NCBI GenBank assembly: GCA_937941545.1
Contig: CALDHI010000007.1
Coordinates: 1 to 43,480 of the forward strand
Length of the DNA stretch: 43,480 bases
From: an uncultured Alphaproteobacteria bacterium
Lineage (GTDB): Bacteria > Pseudomonadota > Alphaproteobacteria > Micavibrionales > Micavibrionaceae
Direction of reading: 5' to 3'
Under the pieces are notes generated by a model that was not told the DNA's origin, did not search any database, and was given only the letters and a program-made list of their open reading frames with translations. A program made the translations under genes and the position numbers. Positions within the stretch are counted from its first letter, which is position 1. The number at the start of each line of letters is the position of its first letter. This document shows, piece after piece, positions 27,279 to 37,472 of this stretch.

Positions 27279-28655
27279 CTAAAATATATCCACTTGTGCT
27301 GAGAAAATCTTTTCTACTTTTACGGCTTGGTCACGTGCCGCCAAAATAACAACATGATCGCCTTTTTTAACTGAACTCTTTGCATCGGGTAATATGATTT
27401 CTTCATCCCTAATAATCGCAAAAATATAAACATTCTTCGGTAAATCAACATCGCATAATTGCCTGTTTAAAATGCTACTTGATTCCGATGCTGTGATTTC
27501 AATAATTTCGGCAAAATCACCTAAAATATTATGAACTGCACGAATGCGTCCCCGTCTTACATGACGCATAATAGTGGATACCGTTATCGCCTTCGGCGAA
27601 ACAACGGCTCCCAATCCTAAAGTCCCCGTTAAAGAGTTGTATGCCTCTTTATTCACCAAAGGAATGACACGCTCGCATCCATATTGACGCGCCAGTAAAC
27701 TCACCAAAATATTGGTTTCATCATCTTCAGTCACTGCAATCAATGTATCTACATCTGATATATTCGCTTCTTCAAGAATTTGACGGTCCAATCCTGACGC
27801 ATTGAGGATTAATACATCTTCTAAAATCTCACTTAAATAAATGGCGCGCTCTGTATTTTGTTCAATAATTTTAAGGTTAATATTCTCGTTAGAATTTTGA
27901 ATTTTCTTAACAAGGCTTAAACCAATATTACCGCCCCCTACGACAATAATATTACGCGCTTTATTTTCTTCATGACCAAAGCTAACCAGGATACGTTTTA
28001 GCAACGACGTTTCTGTTAAAAAGAAAACCTCATCCCCCACATACATCTGATCATTGCCTTTGGGAATAAATCTTCGTCCATCACGAACGATGGCAACAAT
28101 GCGTGCGCTCATATCAGGAAACAGTTCAGGTAATTGATTAAGCTGCGTGTTCACCAATGGGCAATTATCTTCACAAATAACACCGCATAAATAAAGCTTA
28201 CCATCCGCCAGCGGCGTTACCGTCGTCGTGCCCGGCACGGATAAACGAATATCTACCGCTTGTGCCACCTCAACCTCTGGTGAAATGATGACGTCAATCG
28301 GCATATGCGAGCGACTGAATAGATTTGCCCATTGTGGGTTTCTAAAAACTTGATCCCGTATACGGGCAATTTTTTTAGGTACATTAAATAATGAATGCGC
28401 CACCTGACAGGCGACCATATTCACTTCATCATTTTGCGTGACGGCAATAATCATATCCGCATCGCGTGCGCCTGCCGCGTTTAAAACATCTGGACTACAA
28501 GCTGACCCTACAATCCCAATAGCATCAACTTCCATGTTAACGCGTGCAATCATTTCAGGCGATTGATCAATCACCGTCACGTCATTATTTTCACGCGCTA
28601 AATAAGCTGCAATACTAAAACCAACTTGCCCTGCCCCACATATAATTACGCGCAT
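27279..28655 (-). CDS. trkA: Trk system potassium uptake protein TrkA
   Basis: Two Rossmann (RCK) halves: MRVIICGAGQVGFSIAAYLARENNDVTVID and NIIVVGGGNIGLSLVKKIQ. Confidence 0.95.
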   Translation of the reverse strand: MRVIICGAGQVGFSIAAYLARENNDVTVIDQSPEMIARVNMEVDAIGIVGSACSPDVLNAAGARDADMIIAVTQNDEVNMVACQVAHSLFNVPKKIARIRDQVFRNPQWANLFSRSHMPIDVIISPEVEVAQAVDIRLSVPGTTTVTPLADGKLYLCGVICEDNCPLVNTQLNQLPELFPDMSARIVAIVRDGRRFIPKGNDQMYVGDEVFFLTETSLLKRILVSFGHEENKARNIIVVGGGNIGLSLVKKIQNSNENINLKIIEQNTERAIYLSEILEDVLILNASGLDRQILEEANISDVDTLIAVTEDDETNILVSLLARQYGCERVIPLVNKEAYNSLTGTLGLGAVVSPKAITVSTIMRHVRRGRIRAVHNILGDFAEIIEITASESSSILNRQLCDVDLPKNVYIFAIIRDEEIILPDAKSSVKKGDHVVILAARDQAVKVEKIFSAQVDIF

Positions 28656-28692
28656 TTATTTTCCTTAACAATCTTCACTAACTCTTCCCAAT

Positions 28693-30114
28693 TTAAGCTG
28701 ATTTTAATGGGAATGTTTTGACTACACTGTCACTATCCTGCTCATCATTGAGGGAAATATCAAGTGTCTTTAATTTTCTATGTAACGCAGAGCGCTCCAT
28801 ACCGATAAATTCTGCTGTTTTTGATATATTGCCGTTAAATCTTTTTATCTGCGCTTGCAGGTATGTTTTTTCAAACCCCTCGCGTGCCTCACGTAAAGGA
28901 TGCATTAAAAAGTTAGAGGGCGCGTTCATCGCTTTACCTTCTGAGCTATTAAACTCAGGCGGTAAATCTTCTAAATCAAGCTCACTTTTCTCCACGGGCA
29001 ATGGTGACATAATCGTTAGCCATTCCATCATGTTCTTAAGTTGCCTCACGTTGCCAGGCCAATCATATAACTCTAAGCTTGCTAGCGCTGTTTTGGAAAG
29101 CACACGCTTTGGTTGTCCCGTTTGTTGTGCAAACTCCGCTAAAAAATATTCTGTTAGCAAGGGAATATCATCCACTCTCTGTTTTAAAGTTGGTAATTTT
29201 AACGCCACCACATTCAAACGATAATATAAGTCTTCTCTAAATCCGTCAGATTCAATGAGCGATTCCAAGTTTTTATTTGTGGAACTTAAAAAACGAACAT
29301 CGATAGAAACAGACTTACTGCCGCCTACGGGAAAAATTTCGTTGTCTTGTAAAACGCGCAGGATTTTTGCCTGTGTTTCAACTGGCATATCAGCGACCTC
29401 ATCTAAAAAAACAGTTCCTTTATTCGCCAACTCCAAAATACCCTTATGGTATTCCCCATGTTCATCTAAAACACCAAATAATTCTTTCTCAAGCCTGTCT
29501 GGTGCTAAAGTTGCGCAATTGATAGTCATAAAGGAAAAATTCTGTCGATCAGACAATTTATGAATAGTTTGAGCCACGACCTCTTTACCCGTGCCCCCCT
29601 TACCTGTTATCAGAACACGACTATTAGTAGGGGCGATTTTCTCTATCTGCTGTATTAAGCTTTCTATCGCAGAGCATTGACCTAAGAGCTGATGATCTTT
29701 CTCTAAATGCTTCGCTTTTAAAGATTGATTTTCTTTACGTAGCTCTGCCACTTCAAGTGCGCGTCCAATCATCATAATCAAGCGATCTGATTTGAAAGGC
29801 TTTTCGATAAAATCATACGCGCCAAGTTTGATAGCATTTACAGCTGTTTCAATCGTTCCATGCCCACTAATCATTAGGACGGGGCACACAGGATGATCTA
29901 TTTTAATTTTTTGTAAAATCTCTATACCGTCTTTATCGCTTTCTTGAAGCCAGATATCAAGAATGGCTAAATCAGGGCATTGCGTTTCAATCGCTTCCAT
30001 CGCCTTTTGAGAGTTCGCCGCCTCGCGTACGCTATACCCCTCGTCTTCAAGAATAGCTTTTATAAGCCCACGAATATCGGCTTCATCATCAACAATTAAA
30101 ATATCTTTATTCAT
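28693..30114 (-). CDS. ntrX: NtrX-type response regulator (REC-AAA+-HTH)
   Basis: ILIVDDEADIRGLIKAILEDEGY...LAILDIWLQ; AAA+ GKGGTGKEVVAQTIH; C-terminal Fis HTH NISKTAEFIGMERSALHRKLKTL; adjacent ntrY and trkA. Confidence 0.95.
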   Translation of the reverse strand: MNKDILIVDDEADIRGLIKAILEDEGYSVREAANSQKAMEAIETQCPDLAILDIWLQESDKDGIEILQKIKIDHPVCPVLMISGHGTIETAVNAIKLGAYDFIEKPFKSDRLIMMIGRALEVAELRKENQSLKAKHLEKDHQLLGQCSAIESLIQQIEKIAPTNSRVLITGKGGTGKEVVAQTIHKLSDRQNFSFMTINCATLAPDRLEKELFGVLDEHGEYHKGILELANKGTVFLDEVADMPVETQAKILRVLQDNEIFPVGGSKSVSIDVRFLSSTNKNLESLIESDGFREDLYYRLNVVALKLPTLKQRVDDIPLLTEYFLAEFAQQTGQPKRVLSKTALASLELYDWPGNVRQLKNMMEWLTIMSPLPVEKSELDLEDLPPEFNSSEGKAMNAPSNFLMHPLREAREGFEKTYLQAQIKRFNGNISKTAEFIGMERSALHRKLKTLDISLNDEQDSDSVVKTFPLKSA

Positions 30115-32451
30115 CTATGCACTCTTTTTTAAGTCTTCGTTTTGCTCATGCCATTCACCCACTGGAATTTTCAAGGCCACTGTTGCGCCCCCTAAATCAT
30201 TCCAATCCTCCATCACTGTTATTGTTTTATTGTTACCTATAACAAGCTTTCCTTGATGGTCATTCATGATTTTCTTCACAATCGCTAAGCCTAGTCCTGT
30301 GCCTTTAACTTTATGGGTTACATACGGATCACTCAATTTTGAAGCTTCTTCATTATCAGGCAACCCTATGCCGTTATCCGTCACAATCACCCATAGATTT
30401 TCTTCATCATTATTGGAAAATATAATGCGAATTTTACCTTGTTGATTTTCATTCTGCTGCACGGAATCTAACGCATTTTGGATTAGATTTGTTAGCGCCT
30501 GTCTAATCTGCTGAACATCACATAGAATTTTAAAGTTTGAATTCTCGGCCACATTTCCAGCCACATCAAATGACACCTCTGGATGTGCCGCCTTCTCAAA
30601 AATTATTAAACTCCTTAGTTCAGCAATAATCAAATGAGGCGTTAAATTTGCTTCTGGCATACGCGCAAAATCTGAAAATTCATTCACCATGCGCCCGATG
30701 TCAGCCACATGACGAATAATAGTATTTGTACAAATATCAAATGTTTCAGGATCGTCTGTAATTTGAGTTAGGTATTTTTGGCGTAACCTTTCGGCTGACA
30801 ATTGAATGGGCGTTAGTGGATTTTTGATTTCATGTGCCACACGTCGCGCCACATCCGCCCATGCCGCTTTACGTTGAGCCGATTGAAGCTCCGTAATATC
30901 ATCAAAGGTCAAAATTGCGCCTTGCTCCGCTTCACCAATAAATTCAATCGCAATACGAATAATAAAAGTTAACTTATTGTTATCCTTCATAATAAACGGT
31001 AACTCAGATTGTAGAATTTTATCAGGCTTCTCATAAGCCTGTCTCAATAACGGTTCAAGGTCTGGCACAATTGACGCAATATTTTGACCAATAAGACTGT
31101 TCTTATCACAATCAAACAAGTTCCCCGCCATCGTATTGGCCAAAGTTATTTTCATATTTTTATTAACACCAACAACCCCCGCAGGAACACCAGTCAAAAC
31201 CGTCTCAGTTAATCGTCGTCTTTGATCTAATTGTCTATTTGCAGTTATCAATTCATTCCGCTGTTGTTGGATTTGCTCTGTCATTCTATTAAATGATTGC
31301 GCCAAATAATCAAACTCTTCTATACGCGTTTGGTCTGGAATACGTGTCGTCAAATCGCCCGCTCGTACACGATCAGAGGCGGAAATAAGCGTACTGATAG
31401 GCGTGACAAGCTGACGCGCCAACACAATACCAATCCACATCGCCGCCATAAGAAGGAGCATAGCAACTACCAAGAAAATCATCGTGACCGTAATTTGAAG
31501 CCCAGCATATTGCCCTTCAAGCTGGTTATACTTATCCGTGGCTTCACGCGTAGAGGCCACGTGTGACAACACAGACGCATCAACCTGACGTCCCACAAAA
31601 AGGTAATTATCCGCAACACCATCAAGACGCACCAATGCCCGCACCCGATCATCGCTCTCATTTGTTAGAACAACAACTTCGCCGTCCTTTGCTCGCTCCA
31701 ACAGATAATCAGACACGTTTTCAAAGGTAAGCGTAAACGTCAAACCTGAACGCGCAATAATTTCACCCGACTCATCAAAAATCATCGCTTCAATCAAATT
31801 TCGGAACAAACTCTGTGTATCCAAAACCTTCTCCGTTGCTTCTTGGGAGCCGAACATAAATAAATTTTGACGGTTAATATCTCCTGCCATCGCCAACGTA
31901 TCAGCTTTAATAAGCTGTTGATGCTCCTCCAAATAGGCCTCAGCCACAATTTGGGAGTCCTTAATCGCCGTTTTAACATTCTCACTGAACCAGGTCTGAA
32001 CACCAAAATAAAAGAAGAAGGAAGAAAAGACTGCCATAATAATCGCAGGCAATGCCGCCATAACACCAAAAATTAGCACAAGGCGTACATGCAGATGTGA
32101 GCCTGCTATATTTTGTTTACGGCCGCTCCATATCACTATGACACGACGTGCAATAAGTGTCGCCAGCGTTAGTAAGATAATGAGATCAATATTAAGCAAC
32201 CAGATAACCGTTTTAGGATTATCCCCAAATGGTGGCGCTTCAGTCAATGCCGCATAGGTTGCAAAGCCACTAATGATGGCGGCAAAGATCAGCAAAAAAG
32301 ACAGCCTCGTACTCCAGCTTCTCGCTTTAAACCCACGTCGAATACCGTCTAAACGTCCTTTAGGCCCTAAAAATGCATCAAGAAACCCCTTCATAATTCC
32401 ATATGAATTGTGAGGTCTGCCGTTATTTTCAAGGGTGCTTTTTTGTTTCAT
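30115..32451 (-). CDS. ntrY: NtrY-type membrane sensor histidine kinase
   Basis: N-terminal TMs, HAMP, PAS; H-box ARRVAHEIKNPLTPIQLSAERLRQKY; N/G boxes TNLIQNALDS, VTDNGIGLP, GTGLGLAIVKKI. Confidence 0.95.
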   Translation of the reverse strand: MKQKSTLENNGRPHNSYGIMKGFLDAFLGPKGRLDGIRRGFKARSWSTRLSFLLIFAAIISGFATYAALTEAPPFGDNPKTVIWLLNIDLIILLTLATLIARRVIVIWSGRKQNIAGSHLHVRLVLIFGVMAALPAIIMAVFSSFFFYFGVQTWFSENVKTAIKDSQIVAEAYLEEHQQLIKADTLAMAGDINRQNLFMFGSQEATEKVLDTQSLFRNLIEAMIFDESGEIIARSGLTFTLTFENVSDYLLERAKDGEVVVLTNESDDRVRALVRLDGVADNYLFVGRQVDASVLSHVASTREATDKYNQLEGQYAGLQITVTMIFLVVAMLLLMAAMWIGIVLARQLVTPISTLISASDRVRAGDLTTRIPDQTRIEEFDYLAQSFNRMTEQIQQQRNELITANRQLDQRRRLTETVLTGVPAGVVGVNKNMKITLANTMAGNLFDCDKNSLIGQNIASIVPDLEPLLRQAYEKPDKILQSELPFIMKDNNKLTFIIRIAIEFIGEAEQGAILTFDDITELQSAQRKAAWADVARRVAHEIKNPLTPIQLSAERLRQKYLTQITDDPETFDICTNTIIRHVADIGRMVNEFSDFARMPEANLTPHLIIAELRSLIIFEKAAHPEVSFDVAGNVAENSNFKILCDVQQIRQALTNLIQNALDSVQQNENQQGKIRIIFSNNDEENLWVIVTDNGIGLPDNEEASKLSDPYVTHKVKGTGLGLAIVKKIMNDHQGKLVIGNNKTITVMEDWNDLGGATVALKIPVGEWHEQNEDLKKSA

Positions 32452-32515
32452 GTAGCTTGGCAGCTTTAAGACTTATAATTTAAGTGTATTTATCTTTATT
32501 AATATAGTAGAAATC

Positions 32516-33742
32516 ATGACGTTACTATTCACTATATTGCTTAGAAAATCAAGTTTTATAAATATGTCAAAAGACACTATCAACAACGCTTTACCTGCCT
32601 TTCACCTATTGATTCCCGCCGCTGGATTAGGGACACGTATTGGCAATGATATACCAAAACAATATATCAAAATCATGGGCAAAACTGTTCTCGAGCATAC
32701 TCTAGATAAATTTTACAATCATTATGACCTGCTAAGCGTCACAATCATTATTGATGAGGCGCATCATGATTTTTATACCCCTCTTCAAAATCATTATAAA
32801 AACCTCAATTTCGTATCTGGATCAAAAACAAGAAAAAAAAGCGTTTACAATGGATTAGACAGCTTATCTCATATTGAAAATAACGACATCATTTTAATCC
32901 ACGATGCCGCAAGAATGATGGTTCAAAGACATGATATTGATGCGCTGTTAAAGGCCATGATAAAAAATGACGCCGCTACGTTGGCTTCCCCTTTGTATGA
33001 CAGCATCGTTCAAGATAACAAAACATTAAACAGAGAGTCGCTCTATGCCATTCAAACTCCTCAAGCATTTCAATTTGCCCTCATAAAGAAAGCGCATGAA
33101 TCCTTTAAAGATGATGCCTCTTATACAGATGACGCCTCGCTCGTACGTGATTTAGGGCATAAAGTTGAAATCATCCCTGCATCCCGTCACAATATTAAAA
33201 TCACAACCAATGAAGACCTTGAATGGGCAAATAAAATAATGACAAACACTTACGAAACGCGCGTTGGATCTGGCTTTGATGTTCACGCATTTGAAAGAGA
33301 GACCACAGCGCGTAAACTAATGCTGGGCGGCATTCATATTGAACATGAATATGCGCTCGCTGGACATTCTGACGCAGACGTTGTGCTTCATGCCATCACT
33401 GACGCCCTATTAGGGACAATTAACAAGGGTGATATTGGCACGTTATTTCCTCCATCTGACCCGCAATGGAAAGATATGGATAGCGCTCATTTCTTAAGCC
33501 ATACGATAGATTTATTGAGTGAAAACAATGTTATAGTAAATTTTATTGATGTAACAATTATGGCAGAAGAGCCAAAGATTGGCCCCCATCGTGATGCAAT
33601 GCAACAGCGCATAGCCGAGATAACAACCCTCGATAAATCGCGCATCAGTATAAAAGCCACCACAACTGAAAAGCTCGGTTTCACGGGACGAAAAGAAGGT
33701 ATTGCTTGCCAAGCTATAGCCACCGTTCAAATCCCCTGCTAA
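32516..33742 (+). CDS. ispDF: Bifunctional IspD/IspF (MEP pathway)
   Basis: IspD: LLIPAAGLGTRIGNDIPKQYIKIMGKTVLEHTL; IspF: RVGSGFDVHAFE...GHSDADVVLHAITDALLGT...IKATTTEKLGFTGRKEGIACQAIATV. True start is probably the Met at the MSKD site, downstream of the ORF start. Confidence 0.96.
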   Translation: MTLLFTILLRKSSFINMSKDTINNALPAFHLLIPAAGLGTRIGNDIPKQYIKIMGKTVLEHTLDKFYNHYDLLSVTIIIDEAHHDFYTPLQNHYKNLNFVSGSKTRKKSVYNGLDSLSHIENNDIILIHDAARMMVQRHDIDALLKAMIKNDAATLASPLYDSIVQDNKTLNRESLYAIQTPQAFQFALIKKAHESFKDDASYTDDASLVRDLGHKVEIIPASRHNIKITTNEDLEWANKIMTNTYETRVGSGFDVHAFERETTARKLMLGGIHIEHEYALAGHSDADVVLHAITDALLGTINKGDIGTLFPPSDPQWKDMDSAHFLSHTIDLLSENNVIVNFIDVTIMAEEPKIGPHRDAMQQRIAEITTLDKSRISIKATTTEKLGFTGRKEGIACQAIATVQIPC

Positions 33743-33751
33743 AATCACATC

Positions 33752-34252
33752 ATGATAAAACTCAAAAACAGCGACACCCTTAGACGATTAGACTTTAAAC
33801 ACCCCGCCACATGGGTAGCCACATGGTGTGGCACAGGCCTTATGCAACCCGCTCCGGGCACGTGGGGTACGCTGGGTGCGTTGCCATTCGGTATGATCCT
33901 TATGGTGGTCGGCGGAATACCCGCTCTTATTATTGCCTCTATCATTTTCTTTTTCGTTGGACTTTGGGCGGCTAAACATTTTGAAACCATGGTACGCGAA
34001 AAAGATAGCGGCATGATTGTGATTGACGAAGCCGTCGGCCTCTGGATTGCGCTTATTCCTGCGCTACTCACACCTTTGTCCATAGGCTTAGCCTTTGTAT
34101 TATTTAGATTTTTTGATATCATTAAGCCTTTCCCCATTGGCTGGCTCGATAAAAAGTATAAAGGGGCATTTGGCGTGATGATTGACGATGTTGTCGCGGG
34201 CATTTTCGCTGCAATTGTAATGATAGGATTGCGTTATGTCGGATGGATATAG
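33752..34252 (+). CDS. pgpA: Phosphatidylglycerophosphatase A
   Basis: TWCGTGLMQPAPGTWGTLGALPFG...IVIDEAVGLWIALIPALLTPLSIGLAFVLFRFFDIIKPFPIGWLDKKYKGAFGVMIDDVVAGIFA. Confidence 0.95.
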   Translation: MIKLKNSDTLRRLDFKHPATWVATWCGTGLMQPAPGTWGTLGALPFGMILMVVGGIPALIIASIIFFFVGLWAAKHFETMVREKDSGMIVIDEAVGLWIALIPALLTPLSIGLAFVLFRFFDIIKPFPIGWLDKKYKGAFGVMIDDVVAGIFAAIVMIGLRYVGWI

Positions 34253-34724
34253 CGCTATAATCCAAGAGATTTTCACGAAGTTAAAAACACGTGACATGAT
34301 GATTGCCACGGCTGAAAGCTGTACAGGCGGACTTATATCCGCCGCCATAACAGCCGAAAGTGGCTCATCTGCTTATTTTGACCGTGGCTTTGTCACCTAT
34401 TCAAACCAAGCCAAAATGGATTGCTTAGGTGTCTCCCTTGAAACATTAGACACATACGGCGCCGTCAGCGAACAAACCGCCATTGCAATGGCACAAGGCG
34501 CACTGAAGAATTCACAAGCAGGAATAGCCCTCTCCGTCACAGGAATCGCTGGCCCAACGGGCGGAACTGAAGAAAAACCTGTAGGGTTGGTTTATATTGG
34601 ATGTGCAATTAGTGACAAAGCCACAGCCAAAGAATGTCACTTTGAAAACAATGGGCGCGCTTACATTCGCGAACAAACGGTTGAAACAGCTTTAGAATTT
34701 ATTCTTGAGAACTTGAAAGATTAG
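34236..34724 (+). CDS. CinA C-terminal domain family (nicotinamide-nucleotide amidase)
   Basis: MIATAESCTGGLISAAITAESGSSAYFDRGFVTYSNQAKMDCLGV...ALSVTGIAGPTGGTEEKPVGLVYIG. Confidence 0.94.
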   Translation: MSDGYSAIIQEIFTKLKTRDMMIATAESCTGGLISAAITAESGSSAYFDRGFVTYSNQAKMDCLGVSLETLDTYGAVSEQTAIAMAQGALKNSQAGIALSVTGIAGPTGGTEEKPVGLVYIGCAISDKATAKECHFENNGRAYIREQTVETALEFILENLKD

Positions 34725-35160
34725 CCTCTCCATAAACTTCTTTAGCTCGCGCCTCAAACGCATTAATCATACGCTTCACCACTTCGTTGAAAAACATATT
34801 AGCCAAGGCCTGTAACGCGCCATTTTTAAATTCAAAATGCACCGAAAAATCAATCGTACACGCCCCATCCTCGTTATCCGTAAAAACCCAATGATTGGTC
34901 AGGTTTTGCAACGGCCCCTCTTGATATTCAATCGAGATTTCTTTGGGGTTATTTAATATCACTTTCGATGAAAACTTCTCCCGAAAGACCTTATAACCCA
35001 CAATTAAATCTGCATAGAATACATCCTCGCCATCCCATCTGTTAATACGGCTGGCCACGCACCACGGCGCAAAATCCTCATACTCATCTACCCCCGCCAC
35101 CAGATCAAACATCTGCTGGGCTGTATAAGGCAATATCTTTTGTTCAACGTGAGAGAGCAT
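34699..35160 (-). CDS. Coq10/RatA-like START-domain protein
   Basis: ILPYTAQQMFDLVAGVDEYEDFAPWCVASRI...YKVFREKFSSKVILNNPKEISIEYQEGPLQNLTNHWVF. Confidence 0.93.
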   Translation of the reverse strand: MLSHVEQKILPYTAQQMFDLVAGVDEYEDFAPWCVASRINRWDGEDVFYADLIVGYKVFREKFSSKVILNNPKEISIEYQEGPLQNLTNHWVFTDNEDGACTIDFSVHFEFKNGALQALANMFFNEVVKRMINAFEARAKEVYGEANLSSSQE

Positions 35161-35165
35161 AATAT

Positions 35166-36014
35166 TTAATACATCTTAATAAGGAATACACCAAGGCAAA
35201 TAAACAACGCCGTAAGAAGTCTTTTTTTACCATATTTTTCCTTGAAAAAGTAAATACCTATCAATGTTCCAAATATAATTGAGGTCTCTCTTAAGGCGGA
35301 TACAACACCGATGGGGGCTTGATTCATTGCCCATAAGACAAGACCATAGCCAAGTATCGATGCTATTCCAGCAATGGCACACAGCATCCACCTGCTCGAA
35401 GCATAAGACAAAATATCTTTTTTTCCAATATAGAACAACATTACAACAACTAAAATAATCGCTTCAATAAATGACATATATGTAACGTACGAAGCCGCAT
35501 TGCCACTTAAGCGAACTCCTGTACCATCAACCATAGTATAAGCTATTATACACGCCGCCGTGGAGGCTATGTACAGAGTAGATTTCAAAGTAATTTCACC
35601 CTTATTTAATTTTCCCGGTAATAAAACACCAATACTAATTAAAAAAATACCGCCCAAAACTGCTAATGACAGCTCTTCTCCAATAATTAAAAATGCAAAC
35701 AACGCAACGAAAGGTGGAACCATTCCTCTTATAAGAGGGTAAGCATGGCTCAAATCACTATGCTTATAAGCATTGGCAAGACAGACAAAATACACCACAT
35801 GAATAATGGCTGATGATATGATATATGGCCAAGCTGCCACGTTTACAATTGGAAGAAACATAATAGCGATAAAACAAAAAATACCGCCAAAAAATGACAT
35901 TAGAGTTGCATCAATCAGCTTTTGAGAGCCTGACTTCAACACCGCATTCCATGAAGCGTGAATCAATGCTGAAAACAATACAACCAGCGTCACTGCTGTG
36001 GAAATAGCCTCCAT
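35166..36014 (-). CDS. EamA/DMT-family transporter
   Basis: Approximately ten hydrophobic helices; LVVLFSALIHASWNAVLKSG...ANAYKHSDLSHAYPLIRGMVPPFVALFAFLIIGE, second repeat with ALRETSIIFGTLIGIYFFKEKYG. Confidence 0.9.
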   Translation of the reverse strand: MEAISTAVTLVVLFSALIHASWNAVLKSGSQKLIDATLMSFFGGIFCFIAIMFLPIVNVAAWPYIISSAIIHVVYFVCLANAYKHSDLSHAYPLIRGMVPPFVALFAFLIIGEELSLAVLGGIFLISIGVLLPGKLNKGEITLKSTLYIASTAACIIAYTMVDGTGVRLSGNAASYVTYMSFIEAIILVVVMLFYIGKKDILSYASSRWMLCAIAGIASILGYGLVLWAMNQAPIGVVSALRETSIIFGTLIGIYFFKEKYGKKRLLTALFICLGVFLIKMY

Positions 36015-36016
36015 TG

Positions 36017-36976
36017 TTAACTTACTTTAGCTAGTTTCTCCGCTCGCGCAACACGCAGCTTGGCAAAATCATCGCCTGCGTGATAGCTGGAGCGTGTTAA
36101 AGGCGTACAGCTTGCCATCAAAAATCCCTTGCTTCTCGCCATTTTCTCTAAGCCTTCAAACTCTTCTGGTGTCCAGAAATGTATGACAGGCGCATGTTTT
36201 GGCGTCGGTTGCAGGTATTGCCCTATCGTAATAAAATCAATATCGGCGGCGCGCATATCATCCATGACTTGCGCAATTTCCTCTCGTGTTTCACCTAAAC
36301 CGACCATCAGGCCAGATTTGGTGAAAATCGTGGGATCAATTTCTTTCACACGTTGAAGTAACCGCAAGCTTCGGAAATACCGCGCTCCGGGGCGAATAGT
36401 AGGGTAAAGGCGCGGCACAGTCTCAAGATTATGATTAAACACATCAGGTTTCGCCGTTGCCACCGCGTCAATATCTTCAATCTTTCCACGAAAATCACCG
36501 GGCAAAATCTCAATCGTCGTATTCGGCGCTTTGAAACGTATAGCCTCAATCGTCTTAACAAAATGGTTCGAACCACTATCTTTTAAATCATCACGGTCAA
36601 CGGACGTAATCACGATATGGTTCAAGCCCATTTTTTCAACCGCAACCCCAATGCGCAATGGCTCATACTTATCAAGCGCCTCTGGCTTACCTGTCGCCAC
36701 ATTACAGAACGAACACGCCCGCGTGCAGACTTCACCCATAATCATAAAGGTTGCGTGCTTCTTATCCCAACACTCGCCGATATTCGGACAGCCCGCCTCC
36801 TCACACACAGTCGTCAGCTTCAAGCCCTTAACGACATCAAGCGTTTCTTTATAGGTTTTACCCTGCCCCGCTTTGACGCGAATCCACGAAGGCTTTTTAC
36901 CCATAGGACGGTCTTCTCGCTTTTGCTTCTCAGGGTGGCGCTTCGCGCGATCTAATAATTCTGTGTTATATGTCAT
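36017..36976 (-). CDS. lipA: Lipoyl synthase
   Basis: [43 protein letters not shown]; radical-SAM CxxxCxxC plus auxiliary cluster motif. Confidence 0.97.
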   Translation of the reverse strand: MTYNTELLDRAKRHPEKQKREDRPMGKKPSWIRVKAGQGKTYKETLDVVKGLKLTTVCEEAGCPNIGECWDKKHATFMIMGEVCTRACSFCNVATGKPEALDKYEPLRIGVAVEKMGLNHIVITSVDRDDLKDSGSNHFVKTIEAIRFKAPNTTIEILPGDFRGKIEDIDAVATAKPDVFNHNLETVPRLYPTIRPGARYFRSLRLLQRVKEIDPTIFTKSGLMVGLGETREEIAQVMDDMRAADIDFITIGQYLQPTPKHAPVIHFWTPEEFEGLEKMARSKGFLMASCTPLTRSSYHAGDDFAKLRVARAEKLAKVS

Positions 36977-37026
36977 AGTTGTTTTTTATCACGCCAGAAC
37001 AAAAGATCAAAACATTCTTTGTTCGT

Positions 37027-37437
37027 TTATGGTGATTTAGGATGATAAACGACATGATATGCATTCGCCCCATCAATTTGTGTGGTATTGACTGTCTCAA
37101 ATCCAGCCCTATGCGCCAAAATTTGTAATCTTTCAGGTGTGATTTGCCCATCCGTTGGTGTGATATCTGCTCTTAAACTGATTTGATGTTTATTTGCTAG
37201 ATCTTGTAACGTTGCCGCTGCTTTAAAAGCAACGCTGGATCCTAGACCTTTGCCCTTTTGTGTAGATTGAATAAGACCTAATAAAACCGAATTTTCATCA
37301 GAAGGCTCCAACTCAGTTAGTACGCATCCACCAAATATTCGGCGAATACATGACCATTCACTATTAGATATACTATCCGAATATTCTGCGGGAGCGGTTA
37401 AATTATTAAATTCTGTTATAAAATCTTTGACTGACAT
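37027..37437 (-). CDS. GNAT-like acetyltransferase (tentative)
   Basis: LLGLIQSTQKGKGLGSSVAFKAAATLQDLANKHQISLRADITP...RLQILAHRAGFE resembles a GNAT acetyl-CoA loop and C-terminus. Confidence 0.5.
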   Translation of the reverse strand: MSVKDFITEFNNLTAPAEYSDSISNSEWSCIRRIFGGCVLTELEPSDENSVLLGLIQSTQKGKGLGSSVAFKAAATLQDLANKHQISLRADITPTDGQITPERLQILAHRAGFETVNTTQIDGANAYHVVYHPKSP

Positions 37438-37472
37438 AAGACAAACATAACCGCATAAAGCAGTTATGTCAA

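Noticed and set aside
28718-29224. 168-aa plus-strand ORF opposite ntrX
   Set aside because: Antisense shadow; no domain signature.
33745-34203. 152-aa minus-strand ORF opposite pgpA
   Set aside because: Shadow of a well-conserved membrane enzyme.
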